A DNA stretch of 41,896 nucleotides, from the NCBI GenBank assembly GCA_015233145.1, contig JADFYI010000008.1:14356-56251 (forward strand), in the 5' to 3' direction. The position numbers were made by a program, and so were the translations under genes. Positions 16,847 to 26,437 of the stretch are shown piece by piece; positions within the stretch are counted from its first letter, which is position 1, and each line of letters starts with the position of its first letter. The notes below the pieces were generated by a model. The model was given only the letters and a program-made list of their open reading frames with translations, did no database searches and had not been told where the DNA came from. Source of the stretch: Candidatus Omnitrophota bacterium. Lineage in GTDB: Bacteria; Omnitrophota; Gorgyraeia; Zapsychrales; Fredricksoniimonadaceae.

Positions 16847-19368
16847 CAAGAGTTAAGACTGAAGATATGAAGCGTATTTTCGACGAAAAGCTTTCGCTGG
16901 TCGATTATCTTCCGTATGGCGAATATGTTGACGGGGTATTTTTAAATGTTGACGGGAGCCTGGGGCGCGTCTGGGAGTTAACGCCATTTGAGTCTGAACT
17001 CGCGGGAGAGGCCGGGCTTAAAGAAATGTCCAACGCGGCATCAGGGTTGGTAGGGAGTTTAAGCAAAGAGTTTCAGTGTCAGATGATCCTTTTTTGTGAC
17101 AGTGAAGTGGCGCCCGCGCTTTTGGATTATCAGAAACGCTCTTCAGGCAGCGATAACCTGATTGTGAATGCTGTTATTGACGGCAAGGTTCGCCATATTC
17201 TTGAGGCGAATAATCAAAAGAATCAGGGTGAGAATGTGATGCCCCGCAGGATCCGGGTCTTTTTTACGGTCAAAATGACACCCCATTGGATTTCTCCATC
17301 AGCGGGAAGCGGATTTTTAGAGTATTTTTCAAATGGAAAAATTATCAGCGATCGAATCGCAGCGGAATGGCGGCGCCATCGAGAAGATTTTTTAAGGGCT
17401 GTTGAATCTGTGGAAAATCGTCTTTCAGCATTTCGAATTCCCCATACCGCTTTAAATAAAGAAGCACTGGCGCGTCTTTTATACAGGTTTTTAAATCCTG
17501 TCCGTGCGCGCAGCATCCCCAAGACGCCGGCAGGAGATGATTTTATCCGCGAAGGCGTTCTTTACCATGCCCCTGAAGCCCGTGGGGAAGGGTTTGTTTT
17601 AGATGGCTGGCATACGCGTGTTGTAAGTTTGAAAGAACTTCCCAGCCAAACGCTGACAGGCATGTTCAGCACGGAGACTTTGGCAGGCGGAAGCAAGTGC
17701 CTCGTGGATATTCTCAGTGATTTTGTTTTTGTCCTTAATTTTGTTGTCCCTGATCAGAGTGAAGCGCTTGAAAGGCTTAAGTTTCAAAAGACATTTGCTT
17801 TTATGCAGCGTTCAGGCTCCTCGGGAGATGTAAGCGAGGAGGCGGTCTATAAAAAAGAAGAACTGAGCGCTGTTATTTCCGAAACATTCAAAAGCGGCCA
17901 GCCCATAGTTTATACCAGGGCGCATTTTGTTCTTTTAAGCGCCAGTGAGCATGACGTAGAGCGGGCCTGCGATTCCCTTTTAAGCGCGCTTCATGGTTAT
18001 GGTGCCGAAGGCTTGAAAGAAGAGATCATTGCGCCGTCTTTATTTTTGACATGTCTTCCTTTAAATTTTGACTTTGGCCTGGAAAACTTTATCAAGCGCA
18101 CCAAAAGGCTTTTGTGCGACAACTTTGCCGACATGCTTCCTTTATACGGTTCGTTTCACGGTACGCCCACACCCGCGGCATTGTATTTAAACCGCCGCGG
18201 AGAGCCTGTGTTTGTTGATTTCTTTGATTCTGAAACAAATCCACATGGCGTTATTATCGGCGCCTCGGGTGCCGGAAAATCATTTTTAACCAATGATTTT
18301 ATTTATCAAAACTACAGGCTGGGATCGCGCTTTTTCGTTCTGGATAAAGGCAATTCCTATCAGAAAACCTGCGAAATATTGAGCGGCCAGTATATTGCCT
18401 TTGATATGGCAAAGCCTTTAACGATTAATCCGTTTTTCCGCACCCCTTCCAATGAGAATCTGGCATTTTTGATTGAGGTACTATCACTTATGGCTTCCGG
18501 CGGAGATGACCGCGATCGTTTGACGCGGGAAGAAAAAGGCTTTTTACAGCTTGCGGCCATTGAAACCTATGACAGAAAGCCATTGGGGGAAGTTGTTTTA
18601 AGTGATCTTGTGGCAGTGTTGAATGACGAAGCTTTCGCTGCGCTCAAGAATGCGCGCGCCGGTATGGGGCCGGGGCTGGCTCTTCGTTTGGCCTCATTTA
18701 CCAAAAATGGCCAATTTGGCGAGTTTTTTGACGGCCCCAATCAATTTGATGTCGAAGGGCGGTTTACAGTTTTTGAGCTTGGGAATTTAAGTGCGTATCC
18801 TGATTTGCAGCTGGTTGTGCTTCTGAACGTCATGTTTTTTATTACTCAATTTGTGGCAGCTCCTGAAGCGCGAGGGGAAAGGAAGTTTCTTTTGATTGAT
18901 GAGGCCTGGCAGTTACTCAAGATGAGTAACACGGCGGAGTTTATTACCAATGCGTTTAAAACTTTCCGCAAGTACCGCTGTTCTGCCGTGGCGGTAACGC
19001 AGGAAGTGGCTGACCTTCTTCAGCAGAAAAGCGGGCTGGCTATTTTAGCAAACAGTGCCAACAAGATTTTTTTAAAGCAGGAGCCGGCGCTGATTGACCG
19101 GCTAAAGGCTGAGCTTTCCTTCACTGATCAAATTGCAGCCTCTTTAAAAAGCGTGCGTACGGTCAAGGGCAAGTATTCCGAGGCGCTTGTGTTGACAAGT
19201 TCATCATCGGGTGTCGCAAGGCTTGTGCCGGACCCGTTTCTTTATTGGGTTGCGACAAGCGATGCGAAAGATAACGAATATTTAAACGAAGCCAAGCGCG
19301 CGAGCAATGGGGACCTTCTCGCGGCGCTGGCGCATTGCGCAAAGGAGCATCCGTATGGAGTTCGATAA
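16843..19368 (+). CDS. traC: TraC/VirB4-like T4SS ATPase
   Basis: An 841-residue cytoplasmic ATPase, close to the 875 of F TraC. The N-terminal TraC domain starts with DYLPYGEYVDGVFLNVDGS. Walker A (GASGAGKSFLTNDF) is at about residues 473-486 and Walker B (FLLIDEAWQLLK) at about 682-693. A glutamine of AVTQEVADL and the C-terminal VirB4 region with FLKQEPALIDRL follow. VirB4 ATPases energise pilus assembly and substrate transfer and are a defining marker of T4SS. The start at 16843 overlaps the previous stop and has AAGGAT upstream. All motifs are intact, so this machine looks functional. Confidence 0.95.
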   Translation: MTRVKTEDMKRIFDEKLSLVDYLPYGEYVDGVFLNVDGSLGRVWELTPFESELAGEAGLKEMSNAASGLVGSLSKEFQCQMILFCDSEVAPALLDYQKRSSGSDNLIVNAVIDGKVRHILEANNQKNQGENVMPRRIRVFFTVKMTPHWISPSAGSGFLEYFSNGKIISDRIAAEWRRHREDFLRAVESVENRLSAFRIPHTALNKEALARLLYRFLNPVRARSIPKTPAGDDFIREGVLYHAPEARGEGFVLDGWHTRVVSLKELPSQTLTGMFSTETLAGGSKCLVDILSDFVFVLNFVVPDQSEALERLKFQKTFAFMQRSGSSGDVSEEAVYKKEELSAVISETFKSGQPIVYTRAHFVLLSASEHDVERACDSLLSALHGYGAEGLKEEIIAPSLFLTCLPLNFDFGLENFIKRTKRLLCDNFADMLPLYGSFHGTPTPAALYLNRRGEPVFVDFFDSETNPHGVIIGASGAGKSFLTNDFIYQNYRLGSRFFVLDKGNSYQKTCEILSGQYIAFDMAKPLTINPFFRTPSNENLAFLIEVLSLMASGGDDRDRLTREEKGFLQLAAIETYDRKPLGEVVLSDLVAVLNDEAFAALKNARAGMGPGLALRLASFTKNGQFGEFFDGPNQFDVEGRFTVFELGNLSAYPDLQLVVLLNVMFFITQFVAAPEARGERKFLLIDEAWQLLKMSNTAEFITNAFKTFRKYRCSAVAVTQEVADLLQQKSGLAILANSANKIFLKQEPALIDRLKAELSFTDQIAASLKSVRTVKGKYSEALVLTSSSSGVARLVPDPFLYWVATSDAKDNEYLNEAKRASNGDLLAALAHCAKEHPYGVR

Positions 19369-19807
19369 GACAGGAAAGTTTATGGCCGTTACCTTCATAA
19401 TTTCAGGATTTCTTTCAGGCTGTGTTGCCTCTCAGGCCGCGACCGAAAAAATTTCTTCAACGTCGATTTATGAAGAAGGCTACCGCAAGGGCGTTTCGGA
19501 AAATCTGGGCGCGATGGTCGAGAAGTTAAATGGCAATGATTTCCCTTATATTGCCGGAACCTGGTCGGCTCCTGTTGTTCAGGAGGTAAGCGTTCCTGCG
19601 CACGTTCATGGAGGAATTTTTTACCCCGAACATAATGAGCTTGTGATCATTACTCCCGGCGAGTGGAAGCGCAATGCCGCGTTTCCGATTTCTTCTAATC
19701 GAGATAAAAATATTCCGATAGAAAACAAGGCGGTCAGGGTTGAGGCGCCTGTTGTTGATATTACATCGCTTCCTTCACAAAACGGGAAGCCATCCAAAGG
19801 AGAATAG
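19355..19807 (+). CDS. Small lipoprotein between the T4SS and pilus blocks, PAH-motif family
   Basis: A 150-residue protein with a lipobox (FLSGC, cysteine at about residue 23) after a hydrophobic segment, so it should be an outer membrane lipoprotein. The start at 19355 is chosen for AAAGGAG 7 bases upstream; an earlier in-frame ATG lies deep inside traC. The central region has VVQEVSVPAHVHGG then LVIITPGEWKRN, resembling the protein encoded just before traC. It could be the TraV/VirB7 equivalent of the T4SS, a PilL-like or pilotin-type lipoprotein of the following secretin, or a physical link between the two machines. The lipobox is seen; the role is inferred. Confidence 0.65.
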   Translation: MEFDKTGKFMAVTFIISGFLSGCVASQAATEKISSTSIYEEGYRKGVSENLGAMVEKLNGNDFPYIAGTWSAPVVQEVSVPAHVHGGIFYPEHNELVIITPGEWKRNAAFPISSNRDKNIPIENKAVRVEAPVVDITSLPSQNGKPSKGE

Positions 19808-19809
19808 CC

Positions 19810-21411
19810 ATGCGCTCAGTTCATGTGTTTTTAATTTTTGGGGTCTTCCTTTTGACCTGGTCTTGTGCGCATGCCGAGGAATCGTCATCGCTCAAAAAAG
19901 AAGATATTGTGAAAGAAGAATGGGCCAAAGCAGCTTTTCCCAAGACTTCTTTTTATGCGCCGTCTTCATCATCTATTGAGGAAAAGGTGATGAGCGAGAA
20001 GCCTTTGCCTGTCAGTGTTCGCGCTCCGATTGAAGATGAAAAGGCCGGAGCCATGACAACGCCAAAGATTACGGAAAAAGATTTACCAGCGGAATTGGAT
20101 AAAACAATGACGCTTTCCGGAAGAATGAAGCTTAAAACCGCCTTGAAACTGTGCGCGGTGTCAGCTGGAAAAAGCCTTCTTTTGGGAGCCGGCGTTGAAG
20201 ACAGGGATGTGTCTGCAGATTTTGTGAACATGGCCATTTGGCGTGCGCTCAACACCCTTCTTTATCCATCAGGGTATGGTTTTAAGATTAATGGCCCTGA
20301 TCTTGTGATTTTGGCACGCGAAACCCGTGTTTTTCGTTTAAACCTTCCGCCGGTAACGCAAAGTTTTAATAATTCAACAACCAACGAAAGCACAACCGGA
20401 GGGACAGGGGAATCCCAAAATTTAAACCATCAGACAAATTCAAGCAATGGCGGACGTGTCAGGGTTGGCGCCAAAATCACGGTAGAAAACAAGTCTGAAA
20501 ATATCTCTTTTTGGGACGATATCGAAAGGAACGTCAAAATCATCCTTTCTCCCAGAGGCGCATTTACCCTTAATCGCGCGGCAGGAGTTGTTGTGGCTGA
20601 GGATGATCCGGGGAGCCTTGAACGGTTAGCTGCATTTTTTACGGAAATGAATTCCCGTGTTTCGGCGCAGATCATGGCCGATGTTAAGGTTTTGGAAGTT
20701 GAGCTTAATCATGAACACCGCCTTGGCATTGACTGGGCGGCGCTCATGAATAAAGGCAGTTTGAAAGGAGTTAATTTTACAACGAATTTTGCATCAGAAA
20801 ACTTTTCGTCAGGAAATGTGATGACCCTGACAGGTTCTGTTGGAAAAACCGGGGCCGGGACAACAGCGGATGGTGTCGGGGCAGTGATAAAGGCCCTGGA
20901 AGAAATGGGACGGGTGGAAGTGGTGTCTCAGCCGCGGGTTGTGATGCTTAACAATGCGGTTGCGAATATCCAGGTGGGTGAGACGCGTTCCTATGTTGAT
21001 AGCGCGTCAACGGAGACTACTACCTCTGGCGGAACAATAACCACAGCGACATTAAGTGAGGTTCACGGCGGGGTAACGTTACAGATTGTGGGCAATATTT
21101 CCGGGGATGATATTTTCTTGAGTGTAACGCCTGTGGTGAGCGCCATTGATGATATCCGTTCGATTTCTCTGGGGCAGGGCAACAAGCTGGAAGCTCCTGA
21201 AACTTCCATGAAGTCTATGTCAACGCTGGTGAAGGTTAAAAATGGGGAAACCGTGGCCATTGGCGGGCTTATTACGCGCAATCGTACCAAGAATGTTTCC
21301 GGCGTTCCGATTTTGTCACACATCCCGATTATCGGAAAAGCCTTTTCTTACGAGACGCGCAAGGATAACAGAACCGAGCTTGTGGTGTTTATTACACCGA
21401 GGAAGGGATAA
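19810..21411 (+). CDS. pilN: PilN-type secretin of a type IVb pilus
   Basis: A 533-residue secretin with a signal peptide ending near CAHAE; a cysteine there could allow lipidation, as in R64 PilN, but the lipobox is poor. N-domains follow, with a Ser/Thr/Asn-rich linker (about 190-215), then a segment beginning around WDDIERNVKIILS. VVVAEDDPGSLERLAAFF matches the region preceding the channel in PilN-family secretins. The secretin domain (about 290-533) shows VVSQPRVVMLNN, VKVKNGETVAIGGLI and the signature VPILSHIPIIGKAFS, and ends in ELVVFITPR. It should form the outer membrane pore. AAAGGAG lies upstream of the ATG, 2 bases after the lipoprotein stop. Confidence 0.92.
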   Translation: MRSVHVFLIFGVFLLTWSCAHAEESSSLKKEDIVKEEWAKAAFPKTSFYAPSSSSIEEKVMSEKPLPVSVRAPIEDEKAGAMTTPKITEKDLPAELDKTMTLSGRMKLKTALKLCAVSAGKSLLLGAGVEDRDVSADFVNMAIWRALNTLLYPSGYGFKINGPDLVILARETRVFRLNLPPVTQSFNNSTTNESTTGGTGESQNLNHQTNSSNGGRVRVGAKITVENKSENISFWDDIERNVKIILSPRGAFTLNRAAGVVVAEDDPGSLERLAAFFTEMNSRVSAQIMADVKVLEVELNHEHRLGIDWAALMNKGSLKGVNFTTNFASENFSSGNVMTLTGSVGKTGAGTTADGVGAVIKALEEMGRVEVVSQPRVVMLNNAVANIQVGETRSYVDSASTETTTSGGTITTATLSEVHGGVTLQIVGNISGDDIFLSVTPVVSAIDDIRSISLGQGNKLEAPETSMKSMSTLVKVKNGETVAIGGLITRNRTKNVSGVPILSHIPIIGKAFSYETRKDNRTELVVFITPRKG

Positions 21412-21413
21412 GT

Positions 21414-22622
21414 ATGAGTGTTTATCTTTTTCAGAACGGAAGTATTTATTTTGAGCGTAACGGAAAATTGGAGCGTATCAAAGAAGAAGCCTTTCTTTTT
21501 TCGGATAATGCCAAAGATTCTTCGGTTCAGGTGATGGTCGCGGAAACAATTTTTAAGCGCGTTGATATCCTTTTATCGCAAATGAAAAGGCGCGATGAAA
21601 TTTTTAATGCCCAGTTTTCTGATGAGTTTGCGGTTCAGGATGAAAAACTTAAAAACGGCGTTTTTCAGTTGATGGCGGCCAGCGCCGCAAGGCTGCGCGC
21701 GATCGCGCGCGTATTTCCGATAAAAACTATCAAAAGCTGCGTGCCTTATGCCTTGGCTGTCAGGGCTCTTTTGTTATCCCGAGGCATTATCAACGAGGAT
21801 CGTTTTGTTTTTTACATTGATGATTTGGGAGATAAAACGCTTTTGACTGTTTTTCGCAGCGATGAAGTTGTTGAAACGCGCGCTCTTCTCAAAATTGATC
21901 CCGCTCAAATTTTGGAAGAAGTTTTTCGCAGTGAAAAAAAATTATTTGATAAGTCCGTGTCTGACACAGGGACATGCGTGATTGCTTCCAATGCCCCCGG
22001 GGTGATTGAAGCCCTGCGTGCGATTGATGATAAGACCCATGAAGGTGTCCTTATTGACGGCAATTGCCCGGTTTTTGATGCGTTTAAGAGCGCAAGGTTC
22101 CTTGTTCATTTTATGCTTCCTGAGGATATTTTTGCGGTTAGAAAAGAAAAGGAACAGCGCCAGAAAATAACAGCTTTTTTTATAGCGTTTATGTTTATTT
22201 TTATCGGACTAGGGGTCAGGGCAGTGGCTGTGTCAAAGGCGCAGGGCCATGAGCGGGCGTTACAGGCTCTTAAAGCGCAACATGTCATCAGTCTTCGAAA
22301 ATTAAATATTATGAGCGCTTTGACTTATCAGGATCGGCTGAGGCACAGGGGCAAAGATAATCTTGTAAGACTTTTTCATGCTTTTCTCTGGAATTTACCT
22401 GCTGAAGGAAAAGTCGAGAGTTTCCTTTGGGAGCGCGGCAAAGATGAGCGGGCAGGGTTTAGCGCAGTTGTCTCTTCCCGAAATGCGGGCGACTTGTCGT
22501 TTGGAATGAAGGGTCTTTTTGCCAGCCGCCGGGTTGTCCCTGTTTTTGAACGTGGCAGGCCTGCGCTGCGTGTTTCTATTGAATCTTCCGGTCAGGACAT
22601 GAAAGGGGAGGACATGCCATGA
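21414..22622 (+). CDS. PilO2/GspL-like bitopic pilus assembly protein
   Basis: A 402-residue protein. It has a cytoplasmic N-terminal domain of about 245 residues, one transmembrane helix (about 250-268, ITAFFIAFMFIFIGLGVRA) and a periplasmic domain of about 130 residues. This topology is shared by type IVb PilO2, BfpC and type II GspL proteins, where an actin-like cytoplasmic domain contacts the ATPase. Placement directly after the secretin copies the pilN-pilO-pilP order of R64-type thin pilus operons. Sequence motifs are weak, so the call is from topology and synteny. It starts 2 bases after the secretin stop and overlaps the next gene (ATGA). Confidence 0.7.
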   Translation: MSVYLFQNGSIYFERNGKLERIKEEAFLFSDNAKDSSVQVMVAETIFKRVDILLSQMKRRDEIFNAQFSDEFAVQDEKLKNGVFQLMAASAARLRAIARVFPIKTIKSCVPYALAVRALLLSRGIINEDRFVFYIDDLGDKTLLTVFRSDEVVETRALLKIDPAQILEEVFRSEKKLFDKSVSDTGTCVIASNAPGVIEALRAIDDKTHEGVLIDGNCPVFDAFKSARFLVHFMLPEDIFAVRKEKEQRQKITAFFIAFMFIFIGLGVRAVAVSKAQGHERALQALKAQHVISLRKLNIMSALTYQDRLRHRGKDNLVRLFHAFLWNLPAEGKVESFLWERGKDERAGFSAVVSSRNAGDLSFGMKGLFASRRVVPVFERGRPALRVSIESSGQDMKGEDMP

Positions 22623-23110
22623 GGCAGGTCATTATTTCTTTCGGGATTATCTTGGGCTTATGGTCCGCGCTGTCAGCAGGACATGTTATTAAAAATTCTC
22701 AGCGACTGGAGCATGAAATAGCCCGGCTTCAACATGAAATTTTTTTGGAGGAAAACGAAGCCGCGTATTTAAAAAGTTTTTCTCAAATGCCGCCGATCCC
22801 GCTTCTTGTTTCATATCGCCAGTCATTAAAAGATTTTGACGCCATATCCAGAGCCTGCCGCGTGAAGGGGCTGGTAAACATTAAAACTTCATTTCAAGGT
22901 GAAATTTCTTCGGCTATACGGCCATCTTTTATGAAAGGTTTGCATGAATTACCCATTGAGGTCGTCTTTAGCGGTGTTAATTCAGGTGCTGCCTTAGGGT
23001 CTCTTTTAGAAGGCATTTCTGCGATGGAACATGTTGGTCCGTATATTTTACGACGGATTTATCATGCGGGGGATAGTTTGGTCTGCCAACTGGATGTTAT
23101 TGGGATTTGA
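22619..23110 (+). CDS. PilO/GspM-like small inner membrane pilus protein
   Basis: A 163-residue protein with an N-terminal transmembrane helix (about residues 3-20). A short coiled coil follows (about 24-50, LEHEIARLQHEIFLEENEAA), then a compact domain ending in LRRIYHAGDSLVCQLDVIGI. The pattern helix, coiled coil and ferredoxin-like fold is that of PilO/GspM/PilN alignment-complex proteins. The ATG overlaps the previous stop and has GGGGAGG about 9 bases upstream. It probably pairs with the preceding bitopic protein to connect the ATPase/platform to the secretin. No closer homology is recognised. Confidence 0.6.
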   Translation: MRQVIISFGIILGLWSALSAGHVIKNSQRLEHEIARLQHEIFLEENEAAYLKSFSQMPPIPLLVSYRQSLKDFDAISRACRVKGLVNIKTSFQGEISSAIRPSFMKGLHELPIEVVFSGVNSGAALGSLLEGISAMEHVGPYILRRIYHAGDSLVCQLDVIGI

Positions 23111-23124
23111 AGGAGGAATAAATT

Positions 23125-23592
23125 ATGCGTGTTTTATTGTTGTTTTTTGGGATGGTTTTTATTTTTACGCCTTGCGGCGCCAGAGCGGAAAGCTCGTCTC
23201 AGGCACAAGAAGTTCATGGCGAAAAGCCGCTTTTGGAAATGCGAAATTTTATGGAAACAGAACGGCACAAACAAGAGGAACTAACGCTTTTAGAACTGGA
23301 TTTGGAGAAGCTTAAAGTTGAGGTTGAAAGGAAAAAGGCGTTATCCGCACTTTCTGATTTTTCAATGGGCTCCGGGAACTCTCCCTCAAAAGATGCAGTT
23401 TCCCCAAGGCCGGAGCTGGCATTTGTATTTTTAAGCGGGGAAGACAAAGAGGCTGTGTTCAATTGCGATGGTGTTGAGCGTCATTTTAAAGAGGGCGAGA
23501 GCGTAGGAAACGAGACTTTGAAAAAAATTACTTCTCAGGGAGTGGTTTTGGTTTCTCGTGATGGGCAAGAAAAAACAGTAGCGGTGAAATAA
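23125..23592 (+). CDS. PilP-like periplasmic pilus protein
   Basis: A 155-residue exported protein with a signal peptide (about residues 1-21, ending ARAES). A charged, probably coiled, stretch follows (about 40-75), then a C-terminal beta domain: FVFLSGEDKEAVFNCDGVER, FKEGESVGNETLKKITSQGV and a final VLVSRDGQEKTVAVK. This small beta-sandwich with a G-rich turn and VxLxxxGxExxL end matches the homology region of PilP/GspC proteins that bind the secretin N-domains. AAGGAGG lies 6-7 bases before the ATG. Position between the PilO-like gene and the ATPase agrees with R64 pilO-pilP-pilQ order. Confidence 0.72.
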   Translation: MRVLLLFFGMVFIFTPCGARAESSSQAQEVHGEKPLLEMRNFMETERHKQEELTLLELDLEKLKVEVERKKALSALSDFSMGSGNSPSKDAVSPRPELAFVFLSGEDKEAVFNCDGVERHFKEGESVGNETLKKITSQGVVLVSRDGQEKTVAVK

Positions 23593-25223
23593 TGAAAACC
23601 GAACGACTTGGTTCCATTTTGATAAAAAAAGGTTTTCTCTCGGCCGATGATCTTGATTTTTGCCTTGCGGTTCAATCTTCTTCCCGCGGCAAGGGGGGCG
23701 AAGAGCGGCTGGGGCATATTTTGGTTCATTATAATCTGGCGCGTGAAGAGGATGTGGCGCGGGCTTTAAGCGAGCAGGTCGGCTGGCCATTTTATGATGG
23801 AGAGTATGTTCTTAATGCCGAGGGCGCAAGGCTTATCGGGAGCGTGATGAAAGAGGGGATGATTTTTCCGGCCACGGTTGAGGATGACCTTGTTTTTGTG
23901 GTTGCCGACCCCTATGACACGCGCATAAGCGATCATGTCGCACAGCTTTCTTCGGGTGGGGCAAGTTTTTGCGTAGGCCGGGCAAGCGCCGTATCTGCTG
24001 CTGCGGCTTTAATAGCAAATCCAGAGTGGGACAATTGTTGTTTTTCTTCATCGAGTTTTGGCCAGCCGGTTAAGGATGTTCATTCTTTGGCTTTTGGGCT
24101 TCTGGAAGCCGCGGCAGGGATGAACGCCACGGATATTCATATCGAGCCTTCGGAAAAGGCTGTGGAAATCCGTTTTCGCATTGATGGGCTTTTAAGGTTT
24201 CATTCTTCTTTGGCGCTCGAAGATTTGCCACGGCTTGTAAATATCTTTTTTCATAAAGCGGAAATCAGCCCCGGAGATTTCTTACGTTTTCACGACGCGC
24301 GTTTTGAGCACGGTTTGCGCAGTCAGAGCCTGGATATCAGGCTTTCCCATATCCCAACGGTTAACGGTTCTTCTCTGGTTTTAAGGATTTTAGATAAAGC
24401 CCGTTCAGCGCTTTCTTTGGAAAATTTGGGTTATGCGCCGGAACACTGGCAAAAAATTCTTCATGCCATCCGTCATCCTCATGGCATGGTGCTTTTAACC
24501 GGGCCTACGGGCTGCGGAAAAACCACAAGCCTTTATTCGATGCTGAATTATTTAAAGAGCATTTCCACCAAGATCGTTACGGTCGAAGATCCGGTGGAAA
24601 TGCGCATTCCGCTTGCGGCCCAGGCCGCGGTGGATTTAAAAAAGGGGCATGATTTTTCCTCTGTAACGCGCGCGTTTTTACGCCACGACCCGGACATTAT
24701 GCTCATCGGCGAAATTCGCGATGAGATGACTGCGCGTGAGGCTGTAAGAGCCGCTATTACGGGGCATAAAATATTTTCGACCCTTCATACCAATGACACG
24801 GCGAGTGCTGTTTTGCGCCTGCACGATTTGGGCGTTCATAACAGCTATATCGCCAACACCCTTTTGTGTGTTGTGGCCCAGAGGCTTGTGCGTAAACTTT
24901 GCCCCTTTTGCCGGGAAGCGTATGAGGTGCGTGTGGGAGATGCGGATGAATTTGAACGCGCTTATTTAACGGAACCCTTGCAAAAAGTCTTCCGGCCGCG
25001 CGGGTGTGCACATTGTTTTGACGGACATCACAACCGGACGGTTGTCGCTGAAATACTGTTTGTTGATGATGAAATCAGATTTCTGATTGAACAGGGCCTG
25101 GTTAATGAAATAACCCTCCGGCTTAAGGCCAGAAAAAATCATATTACTATGCGTAACGATGCGGCGCGCCTTGTGCGGGAAGGCATTATTTCGCTTGAAG
25201 AAGCGATAAGGGTGGTGGGCTGA
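23592..25223 (+). CDS. GspE/PilB-type pilus assembly ATPase (PilQ of R64-like systems)
   Basis: A 543-residue secretion ATPase. It has an N-terminal MshEN-like domain (GSILIKKGFLSADDLDF ... VGWPFYDGE), IHIEPSEKAVEIRFRIDG, Walker A GPTGCGKTTSLY (about residues 305-316) and an Asp box with VTVEDPVE. Walker B (DPDIMLIGEIRD) is followed by the His box GHKIFSTLHTND. A tetracysteine zinc site (CPFC near 437 and CAHC near 472) is intact, as in assembly-type rather than retraction-type ATPases. It powers pilin polymerisation. The start overlaps the PilP-like stop by one base and lacks a strong ribosome binding site, suggesting translational coupling. Confidence 0.95.
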   Translation: MKTERLGSILIKKGFLSADDLDFCLAVQSSSRGKGGEERLGHILVHYNLAREEDVARALSEQVGWPFYDGEYVLNAEGARLIGSVMKEGMIFPATVEDDLVFVVADPYDTRISDHVAQLSSGGASFCVGRASAVSAAAALIANPEWDNCCFSSSSFGQPVKDVHSLAFGLLEAAAGMNATDIHIEPSEKAVEIRFRIDGLLRFHSSLALEDLPRLVNIFFHKAEISPGDFLRFHDARFEHGLRSQSLDIRLSHIPTVNGSSLVLRILDKARSALSLENLGYAPEHWQKILHAIRHPHGMVLLTGPTGCGKTTSLYSMLNYLKSISTKIVTVEDPVEMRIPLAAQAAVDLKKGHDFSSVTRAFLRHDPDIMLIGEIRDEMTAREAVRAAITGHKIFSTLHTNDTASAVLRLHDLGVHNSYIANTLLCVVAQRLVRKLCPFCREAYEVRVGDADEFERAYLTEPLQKVFRPRGCAHCFDGHHNRTVVAEILFVDDEIRFLIEQGLVNEITLRLKARKNHITMRNDAARLVREGIISLEEAIRVVG

Positions 25224-26416
25224 TGAATTGGCGGTATAAGGCGTTTAACAGAATGGCGCGTGAAGTGGCGGGAATTGAGGCTGGCGCGAGAAAAGAAGTT
25301 CTGGCGCGTTTGAAAAGCCGGGGCCTCGCCGTTATTTCCCTGTATCCTGATTTTTATGGCTGGGCAGTTTCTTTGATGACAAAAAAACAGGTTTCGTCAA
25401 AACAGCTTTCTCTTTTTTTTCAGGATTTTGCCAATATGCTTTCTGCCGGGATAAGCCTTAAAAACTCTTTTTTTGCCTTGGAAGAAACCTCCTGTTGCAG
25501 TGAGCTTGCTTTGGTGTGCAGAAATGCGGTTGGTGACATTGAGAGCGGAAAGGGATTAGCCGAGGCTTTTTCAAGCAGTTCTGTTTTTCCTAAAATTTCG
25601 TTAACTGCCCTAAGCGCAGGGGAACGTTCAGGCAATATCCCGCAGGTGATGGAACTTTTGAGTAAACATTACAAGGTTTTGGCTGATATCAGGAGAAGAA
25701 TGCTCGGGAGCCTGGGATATCCCGCAGTTGTCTTTTGTGTTTTGACAGGTGCCGTTGTTTATGCCTCGGTTGCGGTCATTCCGCAGCTCGAGCCGCTTCT
25801 TCCTCGAGGAGCCATGGAGGGAGGATTGACACGGATTTTAGTGGGATTCAGCCATGTGCTTCAAACAGAATGGCCCCTGGTTTTAGGAGGTTTGGCATTA
25901 TTAGCAGGCGGCGCTGTTTTTTGGGCTAAAAAAGATCCCACTTTCTTTGCGGGGCTGGCGAGCCATTTTCCGTTCATTGGCCCGGCGCAGAAAGACCTGG
26001 AACTCAGCATGATTTTTTTCAATCTTTATGTGCTTCAAAAAAGCGGGATCCCGCTTGAAATGGCTTTGCAGGAAACGCTCGCGGGTGTCGGAGTTGAGGC
26101 AGGGGCTCATTTAGAAGAGTGCCGCAGGTTTCTTGCCGGGGGGCTTACTTTGTCTGAGGCCCTGGGCAGGGATGAATATTTTCCGCGCATTGTGGCGGAT
26201 ACTGTCCGTATCGGCGAAGAAACAGGGCGGTATGACGAATATTTCGAGAGGGTTTTTCATCATTTTTACAGGTCGTTTCAAACAAGGATGGATGTTTTAT
26301 CCTCAGCGCTGCATCCTGCGCTTTTGTGCGTGAGTGCGGTTTTGATTGCCTCGTTTGCTTTGGGGTTCTTGAAGCCCATTTACGCGAATTTAACAAATGT
26401 TGGTGTTTTAAGGTAA
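25223..26416 (+). CDS. GspF/PilC-type inner membrane platform protein (PilR of R64-like systems)
   Basis: A 397-residue protein with two GspF domains. The first contains QLSLFFQDFANMLSAGISLK and LSAGERSGNIPQVMELLSKHY, then a double membrane segment around LGYPAVVFCVLTGAVVYASV. The second contains FFNLYVLQKSGIPLEMALQ and RIGEETGRYDEYFERV, with a final transmembrane helix (about 370-390). These are the canonical motifs of the pilus/type II secretion platform. It overlaps the ATPase gene by one base (TGATG). Length is normal. It should be the rotor on which pilins are assembled. Confidence 0.93.
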   Translation: MNWRYKAFNRMAREVAGIEAGARKEVLARLKSRGLAVISLYPDFYGWAVSLMTKKQVSSKQLSLFFQDFANMLSAGISLKNSFFALEETSCCSELALVCRNAVGDIESGKGLAEAFSSSSVFPKISLTALSAGERSGNIPQVMELLSKHYKVLADIRRRMLGSLGYPAVVFCVLTGAVVYASVAVIPQLEPLLPRGAMEGGLTRILVGFSHVLQTEWPLVLGGLALLAGGAVFWAKKDPTFFAGLASHFPFIGPAQKDLELSMIFFNLYVLQKSGIPLEMALQETLAGVGVEAGAHLEECRRFLAGGLTLSEALGRDEYFPRIVADTVRIGEETGRYDEYFERVFHHFYRSFQTRMDVLSSALHPALLCVSAVLIASFALGFLKPIYANLTNVGVLR

Positions 26417-26437
26417 TAAAAAAGAAAGGGGTTTGTT

